Assembly: GCF_049847105.1 (NCBI RefSeq) | Contig: NZ_JBNCNS010000001.1 | Coordinates: forward strand, 558,001-622,000 | Direction of reading: 5' to 3' | Length of the DNA stretch: 64,000 nucleotides | Source of the DNA: Gordonia sp049847105 | GTDB lineage: Bacteria; Actinomycetota; Actinomycetes; Mycobacteriales; Mycobacteriaceae | Shown here: positions 43,547 through 54,083 of the stretch, one piece after another | Layout: each line of letters starts with the position of its first letter | How positions within the stretch are numbered: the first letter of the stretch is position 1 | Program-made: the position numbers and the translations under genes | The notes under the pieces: generated by a model | The model's input: only the letters and a program-made list of their open reading frames with translations | Databases searched by the model: none | Told to the model about the DNA's origin: nothing

Positions 43547-44704
43547 ATGTCCAACCCGTTGACGACCCCGACCGCACGCGCGTCCGTCACTGTCGCCCCG
43601 GCGCAGCCGAGCATCGCCTTCGACCGCGTGACCGTCACCTACGGGCGCGGTGAGAAGTCCACCGACGCCCTGCTCGACTTCACCTTGCGGGTCGAGCGCG
43701 GTGAGACGATCGCTCTGCTCGGGCCGAGCGGATCGGGTAAGTCGACGGCGCTCAAGGCGCTGGCCGGATTCGTGCGGCCCAGCGCCGGACGGGTCCGGCT
43801 GTCGGGCCGGGACGTGACCGATCTGCCACCCGCCAAACGCGGCATCGGTGTCGTGGTGCAGTCATACGCGTTGTTCCCGCATATGCGGGTACGTGACAAT
43901 GTCGCGTTCGGCCTGAAGGCGCGCCGGATGCCCAAAGCGCGGATCACCGAACGGGTCTCGGACGCCCTCGCGATGGTCAGCATGTCGGATTACGCGTCCC
44001 GACTGCCCCGTGAGCTCTCCGGCGGACAACAGCAGCGAGTGGCGATCGCCAGGGCGCTGGCGATCCGGCCCGATGTGCTGCTTCTCGACGAACCGCTCGC
44101 CGCACTCGACGCGGCGTTGCGCCAGTCCATGGTGATCGAGCTGCAACGACTGCGGGATGCGCTGCCCGACACGACGATGCTGTACGTGACGCACGACCAG
44201 TCCGAGGCGCTGGCGCTCGCGTCCCGGGTTGCGGTGATGCGGGACGCGCAACTCGTCGACATCGGTACCGCGGATGAGTTGTGGTCGCGCCCTCCCAGCA
44301 GCTTCACGGCGGCTTTCCTCGGCGGTGCGAACCTCATCGGCTGCACCGTGGGCCGGGTGTCGGGTACCACGGCGCTGGTCTCGGTGGGCGACAAGATGTT
44401 CACCGCGAGCGCACCGGCGCCTGCGCGGCGTTGGGCGCCCGGGACCAGTGCATCGCTGTGCATCCGTCCACACGAATTGGAGGTGACCGCCTTGTGGGCC
44501 GCCGGCTCACTGGCCGCCCGGGTGACCGGGTCCGTGTGGCGTGGCGCGACGACACGGCTCACGCTCGCCGTCGACGGGCTGCCCGATCAGCTCCTCGAGG
44601 CCGATGTGACCGGTCGGGCGGACCATCCGACCGAATCGCGTGTCGGTGTCAGGTTTCCGAGCCCCACCGGCGTGCTGGTGGAGGCCGCGGGGACGGCACG
44701 ATGA
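43547..44704 (+). CDS. Aminophosphonate ABC transporter ATP-binding protein
   Basis: A 385-residue ATPase. Walker A is LLGPSGSGKSTAL, the Q-loop VVVQSYALFPHM, the signature LSGGQQQRVAIARAL, Walker B VLLLDEPLAALD and the H-loop VTHDQSEAL. The C-terminal 120 residues form a TOBE domain typical of PotA/FbpC/PhnT importers. Its stop and the next ATG overlap as ATGA. It powers the importer with the two permeases that follow. Confidence 0.95.
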   Translation: MSNPLTTPTARASVTVAPAQPSIAFDRVTVTYGRGEKSTDALLDFTLRVERGETIALLGPSGSGKSTALKALAGFVRPSAGRVRLSGRDVTDLPPAKRGIGVVVQSYALFPHMRVRDNVAFGLKARRMPKARITERVSDALAMVSMSDYASRLPRELSGGQQQRVAIARALAIRPDVLLLDEPLAALDAALRQSMVIELQRLRDALPDTTMLYVTHDQSEALALASRVAVMRDAQLVDIGTADELWSRPPSSFTAAFLGGANLIGCTVGRVSGTTALVSVGDKMFTASAPAPARRWAPGTSASLCIRPHELEVTALWAAGSLAARVTGSVWRGATTRLTLAVDGLPDQLLEADVTGRADHPTESRVGVRFPSPTGVLVEAAGTAR

Positions 44705-45594
44705 GCACGAGTCATGTTCTGGCGCGGACGCCGCCGATCGAACAGGCTGATCTGCAGCCGAATACGTCTCCGAACCGGTGGCGTCCGGCGGCCTGGGTCG
44801 CGCCGCCCCTGCTGATCGTCCTCCTGATCGCGGTCTACCCGCTGGTCCGTGTGCTGACCGAGTCGGCAGGCGGCACCGGTCAGAGCACCTGGCGAGCCGT
44901 GCTGAGCAGTGAGATCTTCCGACGCGCACTCGCGACGACGGCACAGATCGCGGTCTGCTCGACCGTCGGTTGCCTCATACTCGGCACGTTCCTCGCGATC
45001 GTGCTGGCCTTCGTTCCCTTCCCGGGTTCCACCGTCGTGGCGCGCCTGATCGACACGGTGCTCGCGCTGCCGTCGTTTCTCATCACGCTCGCGTTCACGT
45101 TTCTGTACGGGAGTGCGGGTGCGGTGAATGCGGCCATCTTCGAGGTCACGGGGAACCGGCCGTTGAATTTCCTCGCGACGCCGGCCGGGGTCATCGCCGC
45201 CGAGATCACCTTCTTCACACCGTTCGTCGTCCGCCCGTTGCTCGCGTCGTTCACCGTGATGTCGAGGGATCAGCTCGATGTCGCCGCCAGCCTGGGCGCG
45301 TCGCCGTGGCGTGTGCTGCGCACCGTGGTCATGCCCGAGGCGGTGCCCTCGCTGCTGGCCGGCGGCAGCCTGGTATTGCTGTTGACGCTCAACGAGTTCG
45401 GCATCGTGCTGTTCACCGGCGCGAAAGATGTGGTGACGCTGCCGATGCTCGTGTACACACGCGGAATCGTCTCCTTCGACCTACCCGGAGCTGCCGTGAT
45501 CGCGACCGTGCAGGTGCTCCTGTCTCTGATCCTCTACGGCGCGTACCGGCTCGTGTTCGCGCGGATGACGACGAGCCGGCGAGGAGACCACTGA
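44701..45594 (+). CDS. Aminophosphonate ABC transporter permease 1
   Basis: A 297-residue inner-membrane permease with six hydrophobic segments. The EAA loop VAASLGASPWRVLRTVVMPEAVPSLLAGG that contacts the ATPase is well preserved. It is translationally coupled to the ATPase gene through ATGA and to the second permease through TGATG, so the four transporter genes are one unit. Confidence 0.94.
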   Translation: MSTSHVLARTPPIEQADLQPNTSPNRWRPAAWVAPPLLIVLLIAVYPLVRVLTESAGGTGQSTWRAVLSSEIFRRALATTAQIAVCSTVGCLILGTFLAIVLAFVPFPGSTVVARLIDTVLALPSFLITLAFTFLYGSAGAVNAAIFEVTGNRPLNFLATPAGVIAAEITFFTPFVVRPLLASFTVMSRDQLDVAASLGASPWRVLRTVVMPEAVPSLLAGGSLVLLLTLNEFGIVLFTGAKDVVTLPMLVYTRGIVSFDLPGAAVIATVQVLLSLILYGAYRLVFARMTTSRRGDH

Positions 45595-46391
45595 TGTTGT
45601 TCTGGACTCGACGGGGCCGGGCGGTGGTGTGGACGTTGTTCGCCGTGGTGGTCCTGGTGGTGTTCGTCGCGCCGATCGCCACCGTCGTGGTGGCCGGTTT
45701 CGCGGGATCCTGGACGGGACCGCTGCCGTCGGATCTCGGCCTCGCACACTTCGGCGACGCACTATCCGGCGACAACGTCGCCAGTCTGTCGGTGAGCCTG
45801 CAGACCGCGTTCATCGCCGGCACGCTGGCGCTGATCCTGGGTACGTGGGCCGCGATCGCGGCGCGCGAGGCAAGCGGGCCGGTCGGCAGGGTCGTGGACG
45901 CGGTGTTCCACCTGCCGATCGCGGTACCGTCGGTCGCCATCGGCCTCGGGTTACTGATCAGTTTCAACGAGAAGCCGCTGCTGCTCGGCGGGACGAAGTG
46001 GATCGTGATCGTCGCCCACACGGTGTTGGTGCTGGCGTTCGCCTTCAGCGCCGTCTCGGCCGCCCTGGAGCGACTCGATCCGGCGTATCGACAGGCCGCG
46101 GAATCGCTCGGGGCAGGACCGTTTCGGGTCATGACGAGGGTGACGCTGCCACTCCTGTTACCCGCCCTGGGCGCGGCGGCGGGCCTGGCGGTGGCCTTGT
46201 CGATGGGTGAGTTGGGCGCAACGGTGATGGTCTACCCGGCGACCTGGAAGACCCTCCCGGTGACGATCTTCGGTCTGTCCGACCGTGGTCAGGTGTTCTC
46301 CGCGGCGGCCTGCACGTCGGTGCTGCTTGCAGCGACGCTGATCTCGTTGGCGCTGCTCGGCAGACTCAGGTCCCGGGCCGTGGTGCGATGA
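45594..46391 (+). CDS. Aminophosphonate ABC transporter permease 2
   Basis: A 265-residue permease with six hydrophobic segments. The EAA loop is AAESLGAGPFRVMTRVTLPLLLPALGAAAG. The ATG shares its first base with the stop of permease 1. The end of this gene closes the phosphonate operon; the proline genes begin 87 bp later and could be read through, as no terminator is evident. Confidence 0.94.
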   Translation: MLFWTRRGRAVVWTLFAVVVLVVFVAPIATVVVAGFAGSWTGPLPSDLGLAHFGDALSGDNVASLSVSLQTAFIAGTLALILGTWAAIAAREASGPVGRVVDAVFHLPIAVPSVAIGLGLLISFNEKPLLLGGTKWIVIVAHTVLVLAFAFSAVSAALERLDPAYRQAAESLGAGPFRVMTRVTLPLLLPALGAAAGLAVALSMGELGATVMVYPATWKTLPVTIFGLSDRGQVFSAAACTSVLLAATLISLALLGRLRSRAVVR

Positions 46392-46478
46392 CCGCGTTGT
46401 CCTGATCGACAAAGGCCGCCGTATTCGATTTGCCGATCGGACATATCGTCCCGGGTTCTGGGGTGCTGAACTGCTGGT

Positions 46479-48125
<1,647 letters not shown>

Positions 48126-48141
48126 CCACACCCCTACCGCC

Positions 48142-48182
48142 GGTCGAGTAGCCACGAACGAAGTGAGTGGCGTATCGAGACC
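48142..48182. repeat. Dispersed GTCGAGTAGCC repeat, copy 1
   Basis: A 41-bp imperfect inverted repeat from GGTCGAGTAGCCACGAACG to GGCGTATCGAGACC. A partial copy (GTCGAGTAGCCAC) sits just before it at 48118. The ends can pair as a mismatched hairpin. It lies between pruA and the proline dehydrogenase gene. The same repeat occurs at four further places in the window. Confidence 0.85.
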
Positions 48183-48212
48183 AGCGCACCCGCCCCGCAC
48201 CGAGGAGACCCG

Positions 48213-49196
48213 ATGAGCAAGTTCTTCGACACCACGATGCGACCGATGATCACCGCCGTCGCGGCGAGCGAGCGCATCAAGGAGACGTCGCAACGGCTGA
48301 CCGTCACCAGACGTGTCGTCGAGCGATTCGTCCCCGGCGAAACCGAGGAGGACGTGTTGGCGGCGATCCGCGACTCGCTGGGCAACGGGTTGTCGGTCAC
48401 CATCGACCACCTCGGTGAGGACACCAGCGACGACGCGCAGGCCGCACGGACCGTCGACGCATATCTCTCACTCCTGGAAGAGATGTCGAGGATGTCGCCG
48501 CCGACTCCCAATGCGCTGGAGGTATCGGTGAAACTCACCGCCCTCGGCCAGATGCTGCCGCGACACGGGCGCAAGATCGCCGAAGAGAATGTTCACACCA
48601 TCTGCGCAGCAGCCGAGGCCGCCGGCGTCCTCGTGACGGTCGACGCCGAGGATCACGCGACCGTCGACGGGCGACTCGACATCGTGCGGACCGTGCGTCG
48701 CGATTTGCCCTCCCTCGGCACCGTACTCCAGGCCTACCTGCGCCGCACCGAGGACGATTGTCGCGAGTTCGCCGAATCCGGTGCACGAATCCGACTGTGC
48801 AAGGGTGCATATGCGGAGCCGCCCACGGTGGCGTTCGCCGACCGCACCCAGATCGACGAGGCGTTCCTACGCTGCCTGCGGATCCTGATGAAAGGCAACG
48901 GACACCCGATGGTGGCCAGCCACGATCCGATGATGATCGGCGCCGCGCACGAACTGGCGGCGGAGTTCGGGCGGGCCCCGGACTCCTGGGAGCACCAGAT
49001 GTTGTACGGCATCCGCACCGACGAGCAGCTGCGGCTCGCCGGAGATGGGCATCGTGTGCGCGTCTATATCCCCTACGGCCGGGAGTGGTATGGCTACTTC
49101 GTCCGGCGCCTCGCCGAGAGGCCTGCCAACGTCACCTTCTTTCTCCGGGCGCTCGCGGACCGACGCCATCCGGTCACAGCGGCTGAGCCCGCCTGA
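48213..49196 (+). CDS. putB: Proline dehydrogenase (monofunctional)
   Basis: A 327-residue FAD enzyme with a TIM-barrel fold oxidising proline to P5C. It shows VSVKLTALGQMLP, DAEDHATVD, LQAYLRRTEDDC, RLCKGAYAEPP, ASHDPMM, EHQMLYGIR and VYIPYGREWYGYFVRRLAERPAN, covering the FAD and proline-binding residues. It matches Rv1188 in sequence and in following pruA. The two genes together convert proline to glutamate. Its 3' end overlaps the convergent MOSC gene by 23 bp. Confidence 0.95.
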   Translation: MSKFFDTTMRPMITAVAASERIKETSQRLTVTRRVVERFVPGETEEDVLAAIRDSLGNGLSVTIDHLGEDTSDDAQAARTVDAYLSLLEEMSRMSPPTPNALEVSVKLTALGQMLPRHGRKIAEENVHTICAAAEAAGVLVTVDAEDHATVDGRLDIVRTVRRDLPSLGTVLQAYLRRTEDDCREFAESGARIRLCKGAYAEPPTVAFADRTQIDEAFLRCLRILMKGNGHPMVASHDPMMIGAAHELAAEFGRAPDSWEHQMLYGIRTDEQLRLAGDGHRVRVYIPYGREWYGYFVRRLAERPANVTFFLRALADRRHPVTAAEPA

Positions 49197-49716
49197 CCTG
49201 ATCGGCCGCTCGCGAGGCATCGAGTTCGACGTCGCATCTGATCACCGCCGGTCCGACGCGGAGGACACCCGACGACAACGGCTGGGCACGTAACCCACCA
49301 CGGCCGATGAGCGCCTTACGGACGCCCTCACCCGCCATCGAGTCCATCCACGAGCACGGATGAGCGGGACGGCCGCCACGGAAGACGATGCCGCCGTCAC
49401 CGGTGTCGATCTCGAACTCACGACCACGGAGCGGATCGAGTTCGAGGCCGCGGACGACGATGTTGCGTCGCCCGACCGCCGGATCAACGTCACCGGCAGC
49501 CGCCCGCCACGCCTCGAGCGCCAAGAAGGTGATCGAGGCCTCGGTGTGCGCCCGGACCCCGAAGAACCGGTCACCGCGAATCCCCTTGTCCGCCACGATG
49601 TCCACTCGATCCGGAGCGGCGGTTTCCACCTCGTCGGCGGGGCCGTCCTTGGGCCTGCCGAAGTAGGCGTGCCGCGGCGACACCAGCAATGAGACGATCT
49701 CGAACCGATACTCCAT
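49174..49716 (-). CDS. MOSC-domain protein
   Basis: A 180-residue protein starting MEYRFEIVSLLVSPRHAYFGRPK. The GIRGDRFFG, AFE-like LALEAWRAAAGDVDPAVGRRNIVVRGLELDPLRGREFEI and PCSWMDSMAGEG segments match the MOSC beta-barrel, with the conserved cysteine in AHPCSWMD. MOSC proteins carry sulfur or bind molybdenum cofactor, as in MOSC-type reductases. No molybdenum gene is adjacent and the partner is unknown. Confidence 0.82.
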   Translation of the reverse strand: MEYRFEIVSLLVSPRHAYFGRPKDGPADEVETAAPDRVDIVADKGIRGDRFFGVRAHTEASITFLALEAWRAAAGDVDPAVGRRNIVVRGLELDPLRGREFEIDTGDGGIVFRGGRPAHPCSWMDSMAGEGVRKALIGRGGLRAQPLSSGVLRVGPAVIRCDVELDASRAADQVRRAQPL

Positions 49717-49862
49717 ACCGCCACCGTATGCGTCGCGAACTCGTCTCCGCATTCATAAAGACCATGTCTCAGTGGAGTCAGATTGGGTATTGGCGCATGT
49801 CAAACATGGTCGATAGCCTGATGAGAACGCCCGTTGGCAGCGCTGCTCGACAAAGGACCACC

Positions 49863-51443
49863 ATGCTCGTCGCACCCACCACTCTGGTCGCGGCCACCTC
49901 GTCGGAAGACCTCGCGGCCGCGCGGAAACAGGCACAGTCGTGGCGATCGCCAGAGATCGGGATCGCCGACCGCGACCTCACCGACGCCGCGCTCGCAGAC
50001 CTGGTCGCCGCCGCGACGTCAACCGCCGACGACTCCTTCGCCCGCGCGGTGTCCGCGATCCGATCGGCACGTGCCGGCGAGTTCCCGGCCATCCCACACG
50101 TCGACGCAGCCGCCGAGATCTTCCGGAGTTTTCTGCGTGACGACCTCATCGACGGCTGGCTGTACGTCCGTGAATCCGACGGCTATCTGCATCCGTATCT
50201 GGTCATGGACCTCACGCTGGAACACGGCGACCGCACGCACGGGCCCCGGATCAAGTTCACCATGGAGGCCGACAACGCCACCGTGAAGCGGCCGTCACGC
50301 AAACCGCGGGTGCTGTACTTCGAGGAGACGGAGATCGTCGGCAAACTGCCGGGCGATGTCCTGGTCGCCGGTGGCGCGTACAAGGAGACGGTGGAACTCA
50401 AGGCCGAATACCAAGTGCGCCGCGACCGGTACCAGGAGATCATCGACGACGGATTCGGGCAGCAATTCACCTTCACCGGCCGCGCGATCCGGACCGACGA
50501 TTACCGTTCGCCCAACAAACGCGAGAACCGGAAGGTTGTCCACGACGTGGCGCCCAGCGAGATCGCGGCGTTGCGAATGGTCGCAGCCTCGGTCCTGTTC
50601 GAGGGCGGCGATTATGGCTCGGTGCCGGTCATCACGGCGGTCCGCGTCTTCGACCTGGGCGCGCAGGATTTTCTGGATGTGAACACCGGGGACCTCTCCG
50701 AGTACACTTACGACGCCGATCTCCAGGACAAGCTGGTCCTCCCCGATGATCAGCGCGAACTGCTGAATATCCTCACCACGGACATCTCCGTCTTCACCGG
50801 CGACATCATCGACGGGAAGTCCGCAGGCAACGTGATCTTGGCGATGGGGCGGCCCGGAGTGGGCAAGACCCTGACCGCCGAGGTGTACGCGGAGGTCACC
50901 GGCCGACCGTTGTACTCGATCCACTCCGGATCCCTGGGTGTGACAGCCGAACTCGTGCGCAAGAACCTCGAGGTGATCTTCGACCGTGCGAAACGGTGGG
51001 ACGCCGTACTCCTCCTCGACGAGGCCGACGTCTTCGTGATGGAGCGTGGGCTCGACCTCGCCCAGAACGCCATCGTCGCCGAGTTCCTGCGCACGCTGGA
51101 GTATTTCGACGGACTGCTGTTCCTGACGACCAACCGGATCGACGGAGTCGACGAGGCCATCCATGCCCGGTGCGCGGCGGTCATCGAATACCGGCCACCC
51201 GGCCCCAAGGATGCACGACAGGTCTGGCAGATCCTCGCAGCCGGAAACGACGTCACCCTGGACGAAGGACTGCTCGACGATCTCGTCGGCGGTTTCCCCG
51301 ACATCACTCCGCGCGACATCAAGATGCTGCTGCGACTGGCGCTGCGGATGGCGGCGCACCGCGGGGTGGAGCTCGACGCCTCGGTTTTCGCCAGTAGCGC
51401 GACATTCCGTGGACTGCACTATATCCCGCCGTCGGGTCGGTGA
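49863..51443 (+). CDS. AAA+ ATPase with uncharacterised N-terminal domain
   Basis: A 526-residue protein; ATG 49863 is preceded by AAAGGACCACC, while earlier in-frame starts exist upstream. Residues 1-310 form an unknown domain with a basic segment KRPSRKPRVLYFEE. The AAA module follows: Walker A AMGRPGVGKTLTAEVY, Walker B AVLLLDEADVFVMERG, sensor 1 LFLTTNRIDGVDEAIHARCAAVIEYRPP, and a C-terminal helical lid. The architecture resembles proteasomal or disassembly-type AAA proteins such as ARC only loosely. Function is not known. Confidence 0.75.
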   Translation: MLVAPTTLVAATSSEDLAAARKQAQSWRSPEIGIADRDLTDAALADLVAAATSTADDSFARAVSAIRSARAGEFPAIPHVDAAAEIFRSFLRDDLIDGWLYVRESDGYLHPYLVMDLTLEHGDRTHGPRIKFTMEADNATVKRPSRKPRVLYFEETEIVGKLPGDVLVAGGAYKETVELKAEYQVRRDRYQEIIDDGFGQQFTFTGRAIRTDDYRSPNKRENRKVVHDVAPSEIAALRMVAASVLFEGGDYGSVPVITAVRVFDLGAQDFLDVNTGDLSEYTYDADLQDKLVLPDDQRELLNILTTDISVFTGDIIDGKSAGNVILAMGRPGVGKTLTAEVYAEVTGRPLYSIHSGSLGVTAELVRKNLEVIFDRAKRWDAVLLLDEADVFVMERGLDLAQNAIVAEFLRTLEYFDGLLFLTTNRIDGVDEAIHARCAAVIEYRPPGPKDARQVWQILAAGNDVTLDEGLLDDLVGGFPDITPRDIKMLLRLALRMAAHRGVELDASVFASSATFRGLHYIPPSGR

Positions 51444-51643
51444 TCTCGATACGCCTCCTCGCTACGCTCGTCGGCTACTCGATCAGCAGGACGCAACCCA
51501 TCCCGCCGAACGAAGTGAGTGGCACCACCCGCCGAACGAAGCGAGCCGTAACACCCGCTGATCGAGTAGCCACGAACGAAGCGAGCCGTAACACCCGCTG
51601 ATCGAGTAGCCACGAACGAAGTGAGTGGCGTATCGAGATCACT
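51441..51643. repeat. Dispersed repeat, copy 2, with tandem units
   Basis: The region starts 3 bp before the ATPase stop with TGATCTCGATACGCCTCC, the inverted form of the repeat. Two direct 40-bp units (CGCTGATCGAGTAGCCACGA...) follow at 51557-51596 and from 51597, and it ends with GGCGTATCGAGATCAC. Ends are mutually inverted, so a transcript could form a long hairpin. It separates the ATPase gene from the LLM oxidoreductase gene. Confidence 0.85.
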
Positions 51644-51691
51644 CCCCCGGCACCCTCGACCAACGGGGTTCGACGAGAGTACTTTCCAAGG

Positions 51692-52636
51692 ATGGAGTAC
51701 GGCGCACACCTGCCGCTGATCGACCTCGACGGTCGCGGTTGGGATGCGCGTCGACTGTCGTCGTACGCCCGGACCGCGCAGCGGCTGGGGTACGCCACCG
51801 TGGCCGCCAACGATCATCTCGCCTTTCGGCGACCATGGCTGGACGGGATCGTTGCGCTGGCGTCGGTCGTCGACGCGAGCGGCGATCTCGACCTCGCGAC
51901 AACGGTTGCGCTGCCAGTGGTTCGCGGGCCTGCTGCACTCGCCAAAGCGGCTGCAGCGCTGGACATCCTCTCCGACGGCCGATTCGTACTCGGCGTGGGG
52001 GCAGGGTCCTCGGCAGCCGACTACGCACTCTCCTGCGTCGACTTCGATGAGCGGTGGCCACGGTTCGAGGAAGCTGTCCGGCTGCTGCGGTCACAACTCG
52101 GTCGCGACGACGGCCCGTCGTCACGTGGCCGCTTCTACCCGGACCCGACACCATTGGCACCACAGCCGAAACGTGCGGGTAGACCACCGGTGTGGATCGC
52201 GAGCTGGGGATCGCCCGCCGGCCTCCGTCGCGTCGCCCGCCTGGGCGATGGCTGGCTGGCGTCGGCCTACAACACGACGCCGGACCACCTCGCCCTCGGC
52301 CGGGAAGTACTGCGCGCGAGCCGCACCGACAGCTCTGACCGCGACCTGTCCTGCGTGGTCGCCACGATGTGGACCCAGGTGACGCACGGCAAGCGCGAAC
52401 GGTCCGAGTGGCTCGCTCGACTCGCGGCGCTCCTCGGCCGAGACGAGCGGGACCTCGCGGGCAGGGTACTCATCGGATCGTCGGAGCACTGCGCCGCTCT
52501 GCTGCGGGAGTACCGCGACGCGGGGGCCGATCAGGTCCTCGTCTGGCCGCTCGCCGATCACGAACGTCAACTCGAACTCCTTGCGCAGGAGGTCATCCCG
52601 CTGGTGACAGGAGGCAATTCACCGCCGGTCCGGTAG
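51692..52636 (+). CDS. LLM-class flavin (probably F420-dependent) oxidoreductase
   Basis: A 314-residue TIM-barrel protein of the luciferase-like monooxygenase superfamily. MEYGAHLPLIDLDGRGWDARRLSSYARTAQRLGYATVAANDHL opens the barrel. ALDILSDGRFVLGVGAGSS and RPPVWIASWGSPAGLRRVARLGDGWLAS are the cofactor-binding segments. Mycolata have many F420-using members, and the pattern here suggests F420 over FMN. The substrate is unknown. Its stop lies at the start of another repeat copy. Confidence 0.85.
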   Translation: MEYGAHLPLIDLDGRGWDARRLSSYARTAQRLGYATVAANDHLAFRRPWLDGIVALASVVDASGDLDLATTVALPVVRGPAALAKAAAALDILSDGRFVLGVGAGSSAADYALSCVDFDERWPRFEEAVRLLRSQLGRDDGPSSRGRFYPDPTPLAPQPKRAGRPPVWIASWGSPAGLRRVARLGDGWLASAYNTTPDHLALGREVLRASRTDSSDRDLSCVVATMWTQVTHGKRERSEWLARLAALLGRDERDLAGRVLIGSSEHCAALLREYRDAGADQVLVWPLADHERQLELLAQEVIPLVTGGNSPPVR

Positions 52637-52818
52637 CGAGGAACGGAGTGAGCGGGGCGTACCGGATTCCAACGCTGTGGCGGTGGTGATCTCGATACGC
52701 CTCCTCGCTCCGCTCGTCGGCTACTCGATCAGCGGTCAGGAGCTCCCCGCTCCGCTCATCGGCTACTCGATCAGCGGTCAGGAGCTCCCCGCTCCGCTCA
52801 TCGGCTACTGGATCAGCA
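52633..52818. repeat. Dispersed repeat, copy 3, with 42-bp tandem units
   Basis: A short element GTAGCGAGGAACGGAGTGAG overlaps the LLM gene stop. Then GTGATCTCGATACGCCTCC leads into a 42-bp unit (GCTCCGCTCATCGGCTACTC...) repeated about two and a half times to 52818. The unit is a variant of the inverted repeat form. It lies between the LLM gene and convergent catA and fills most of that gap. Confidence 0.85.
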
Positions 52819-52864
52819 GACAAGGCCCCGATCGGCGGTCAGTGCAGTCGATCGGCAGCCGTGC

Positions 52865-53740
52865 TCAGCCCTCGGGATCGAGCACGAAATCGTAGTTGAC
52901 GACGACGCCTTCGCCGTTCGGGGTGGAGTGCGGGTCGAGCATGAGTTCCGGTTTGACCGCCGTGGCGATGTCGTCGTCGTTGTGCGGGTCACCCGGGAAG
53001 TACAGCTGTGTGGTGATCAGCTCGTAACCGGGAGCGCTCACCTTGAAATGCAGGTGGGCCGGGCGCCAGGCGTGCCAACCCGCCGCCTCGATGAGCTGAC
53101 CACACGCGCCGTCGGTGGGGATCTGGTACGGAGCCGGTCGCAGCGTGTGGATCTCGAAGCGCCCGTCCTCGTTTGCAGTCCACGATCCGCGCAGATTCCA
53201 TTCCGGCAGTCCGGGTGCGAACTGCGAATAGAAGCCGAGGTCGTCGGCGTGCCAGAGCTCGACCGTGGCGCCCGACAACGGGGTGCCGTCCACCGCGCGC
53301 ACCTGCCCGGCGAACTCGAGCGGCGTGCCCGGCTCGTCGTCGCGCATCGGAATGGTGCCGTTCCAGGGGAGTTCGGGCGCGCCGTCGATGTAGTACGGAC
53401 CCTCGATCGTGCCCTTGCTGCCCTCACGATGCTCGTTGGCGACCTCTTCCACCGAGTGCTCGAGCCACACGTCGAGGAACAGTGGCCATTCGCCGTCCTC
53501 GCCGACCCGGATCAGCCATGCCTTGAGTGCGTTGTATTCCTCGTAGCTGACCCGGTCGGACAGGATGATGTCGTTGAGGCTCTTGACCACCTTGCCGGCG
53601 AGGTAGTTGACGCGCTCGGTGTCGACGACACCGGAGCGGGTGCCGCCGCCCGCCATGCGCTCCCGGAACCGGGCCGAGGCGTTGGCCCCGGAGTCGGCGG
53701 CTTTCGCGGACGTTTCGGCCACAAAGCTGATGTCGGTCAT
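52865..53740 (-). CDS. catA: Catechol 1,2-dioxygenase
   Basis: A 291-residue intradiol dioxygenase cleaving catechol to cis,cis-muconate. Iron ligands are the two tyrosines in IEGPYYIDGAP and LGFYSQF and the two histidines in HAWRPAHLHFKV. The N-terminal helical dimerisation region precedes them. Length is usual for actinobacterial CatA. It is last of the minus-strand cat operon, 54 bp after catC. Confidence 0.97.
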   Translation of the reverse strand: MTDISFVAETSAKAADSGANASARFRERMAGGGTRSGVVDTERVNYLAGKVVKSLNDIILSDRVSYEEYNALKAWLIRVGEDGEWPLFLDVWLEHSVEEVANEHREGSKGTIEGPYYIDGAPELPWNGTIPMRDDEPGTPLEFAGQVRAVDGTPLSGATVELWHADDLGFYSQFAPGLPEWNLRGSWTANEDGRFEIHTLRPAPYQIPTDGACGQLIEAAGWHAWRPAHLHFKVSAPGYELITTQLYFPGDPHNDDDIATAVKPELMLDPHSTPNGEGVVVNYDFVLDPEG

Positions 53741-53794
53741 GGGTGGAACTCCTTCTGTGCTGGCCTGTGGGCTGACGCTTCGGGTGAGGGCCGG

Positions 53795-54079
53795 TCAGCC
53801 CGCAGCGATATCCGAGGGGTGGGTGGCCAAGGGGGTCACCGAGATGTCCATGTAGGCGAACAACGGAAGCCCGGACAGAATGCCGTGCAGTTCATCGTTG
53901 TCGGCCACGTCGAAGATGGAGAAGTTGGAGTACTCCCCGACGATCCGCCAGATGTGCGGCCACTTGCCGGACCGTTGCAGCTCCTGCGAATAGGCCTTCT
54001 CCCGTGCCACGGTCTCGGCCTTGGTGTCCGGGTCCAGGTCGTGCGGGATGTTGACGTCCATCCGTACGTGGAAGAGCAT
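53795..54079 (-). CDS. catC: Muconolactone delta-isomerase
   Basis: A 94-residue protein of the small ferredoxin-like CatC family that converts muconolactone to 3-oxoadipate enol-lactone. It has MLFHVRMDVNIPHDLDP, EKAYSQELQRSGKWPHIWRIVGEYSNFSIFDV and LPLFAYMDISVTPLATHPSDIA, all close to known CatC. The gene begins 4 bp after the catB stop. No catD is in the window, so later steps are encoded elsewhere. Confidence 0.97.
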   Translation of the reverse strand: MLFHVRMDVNIPHDLDPDTKAETVAREKAYSQELQRSGKWPHIWRIVGEYSNFSIFDVADNDELHGILSGLPLFAYMDISVTPLATHPSDIAAG

Positions 54080-54083
54080 CTCG

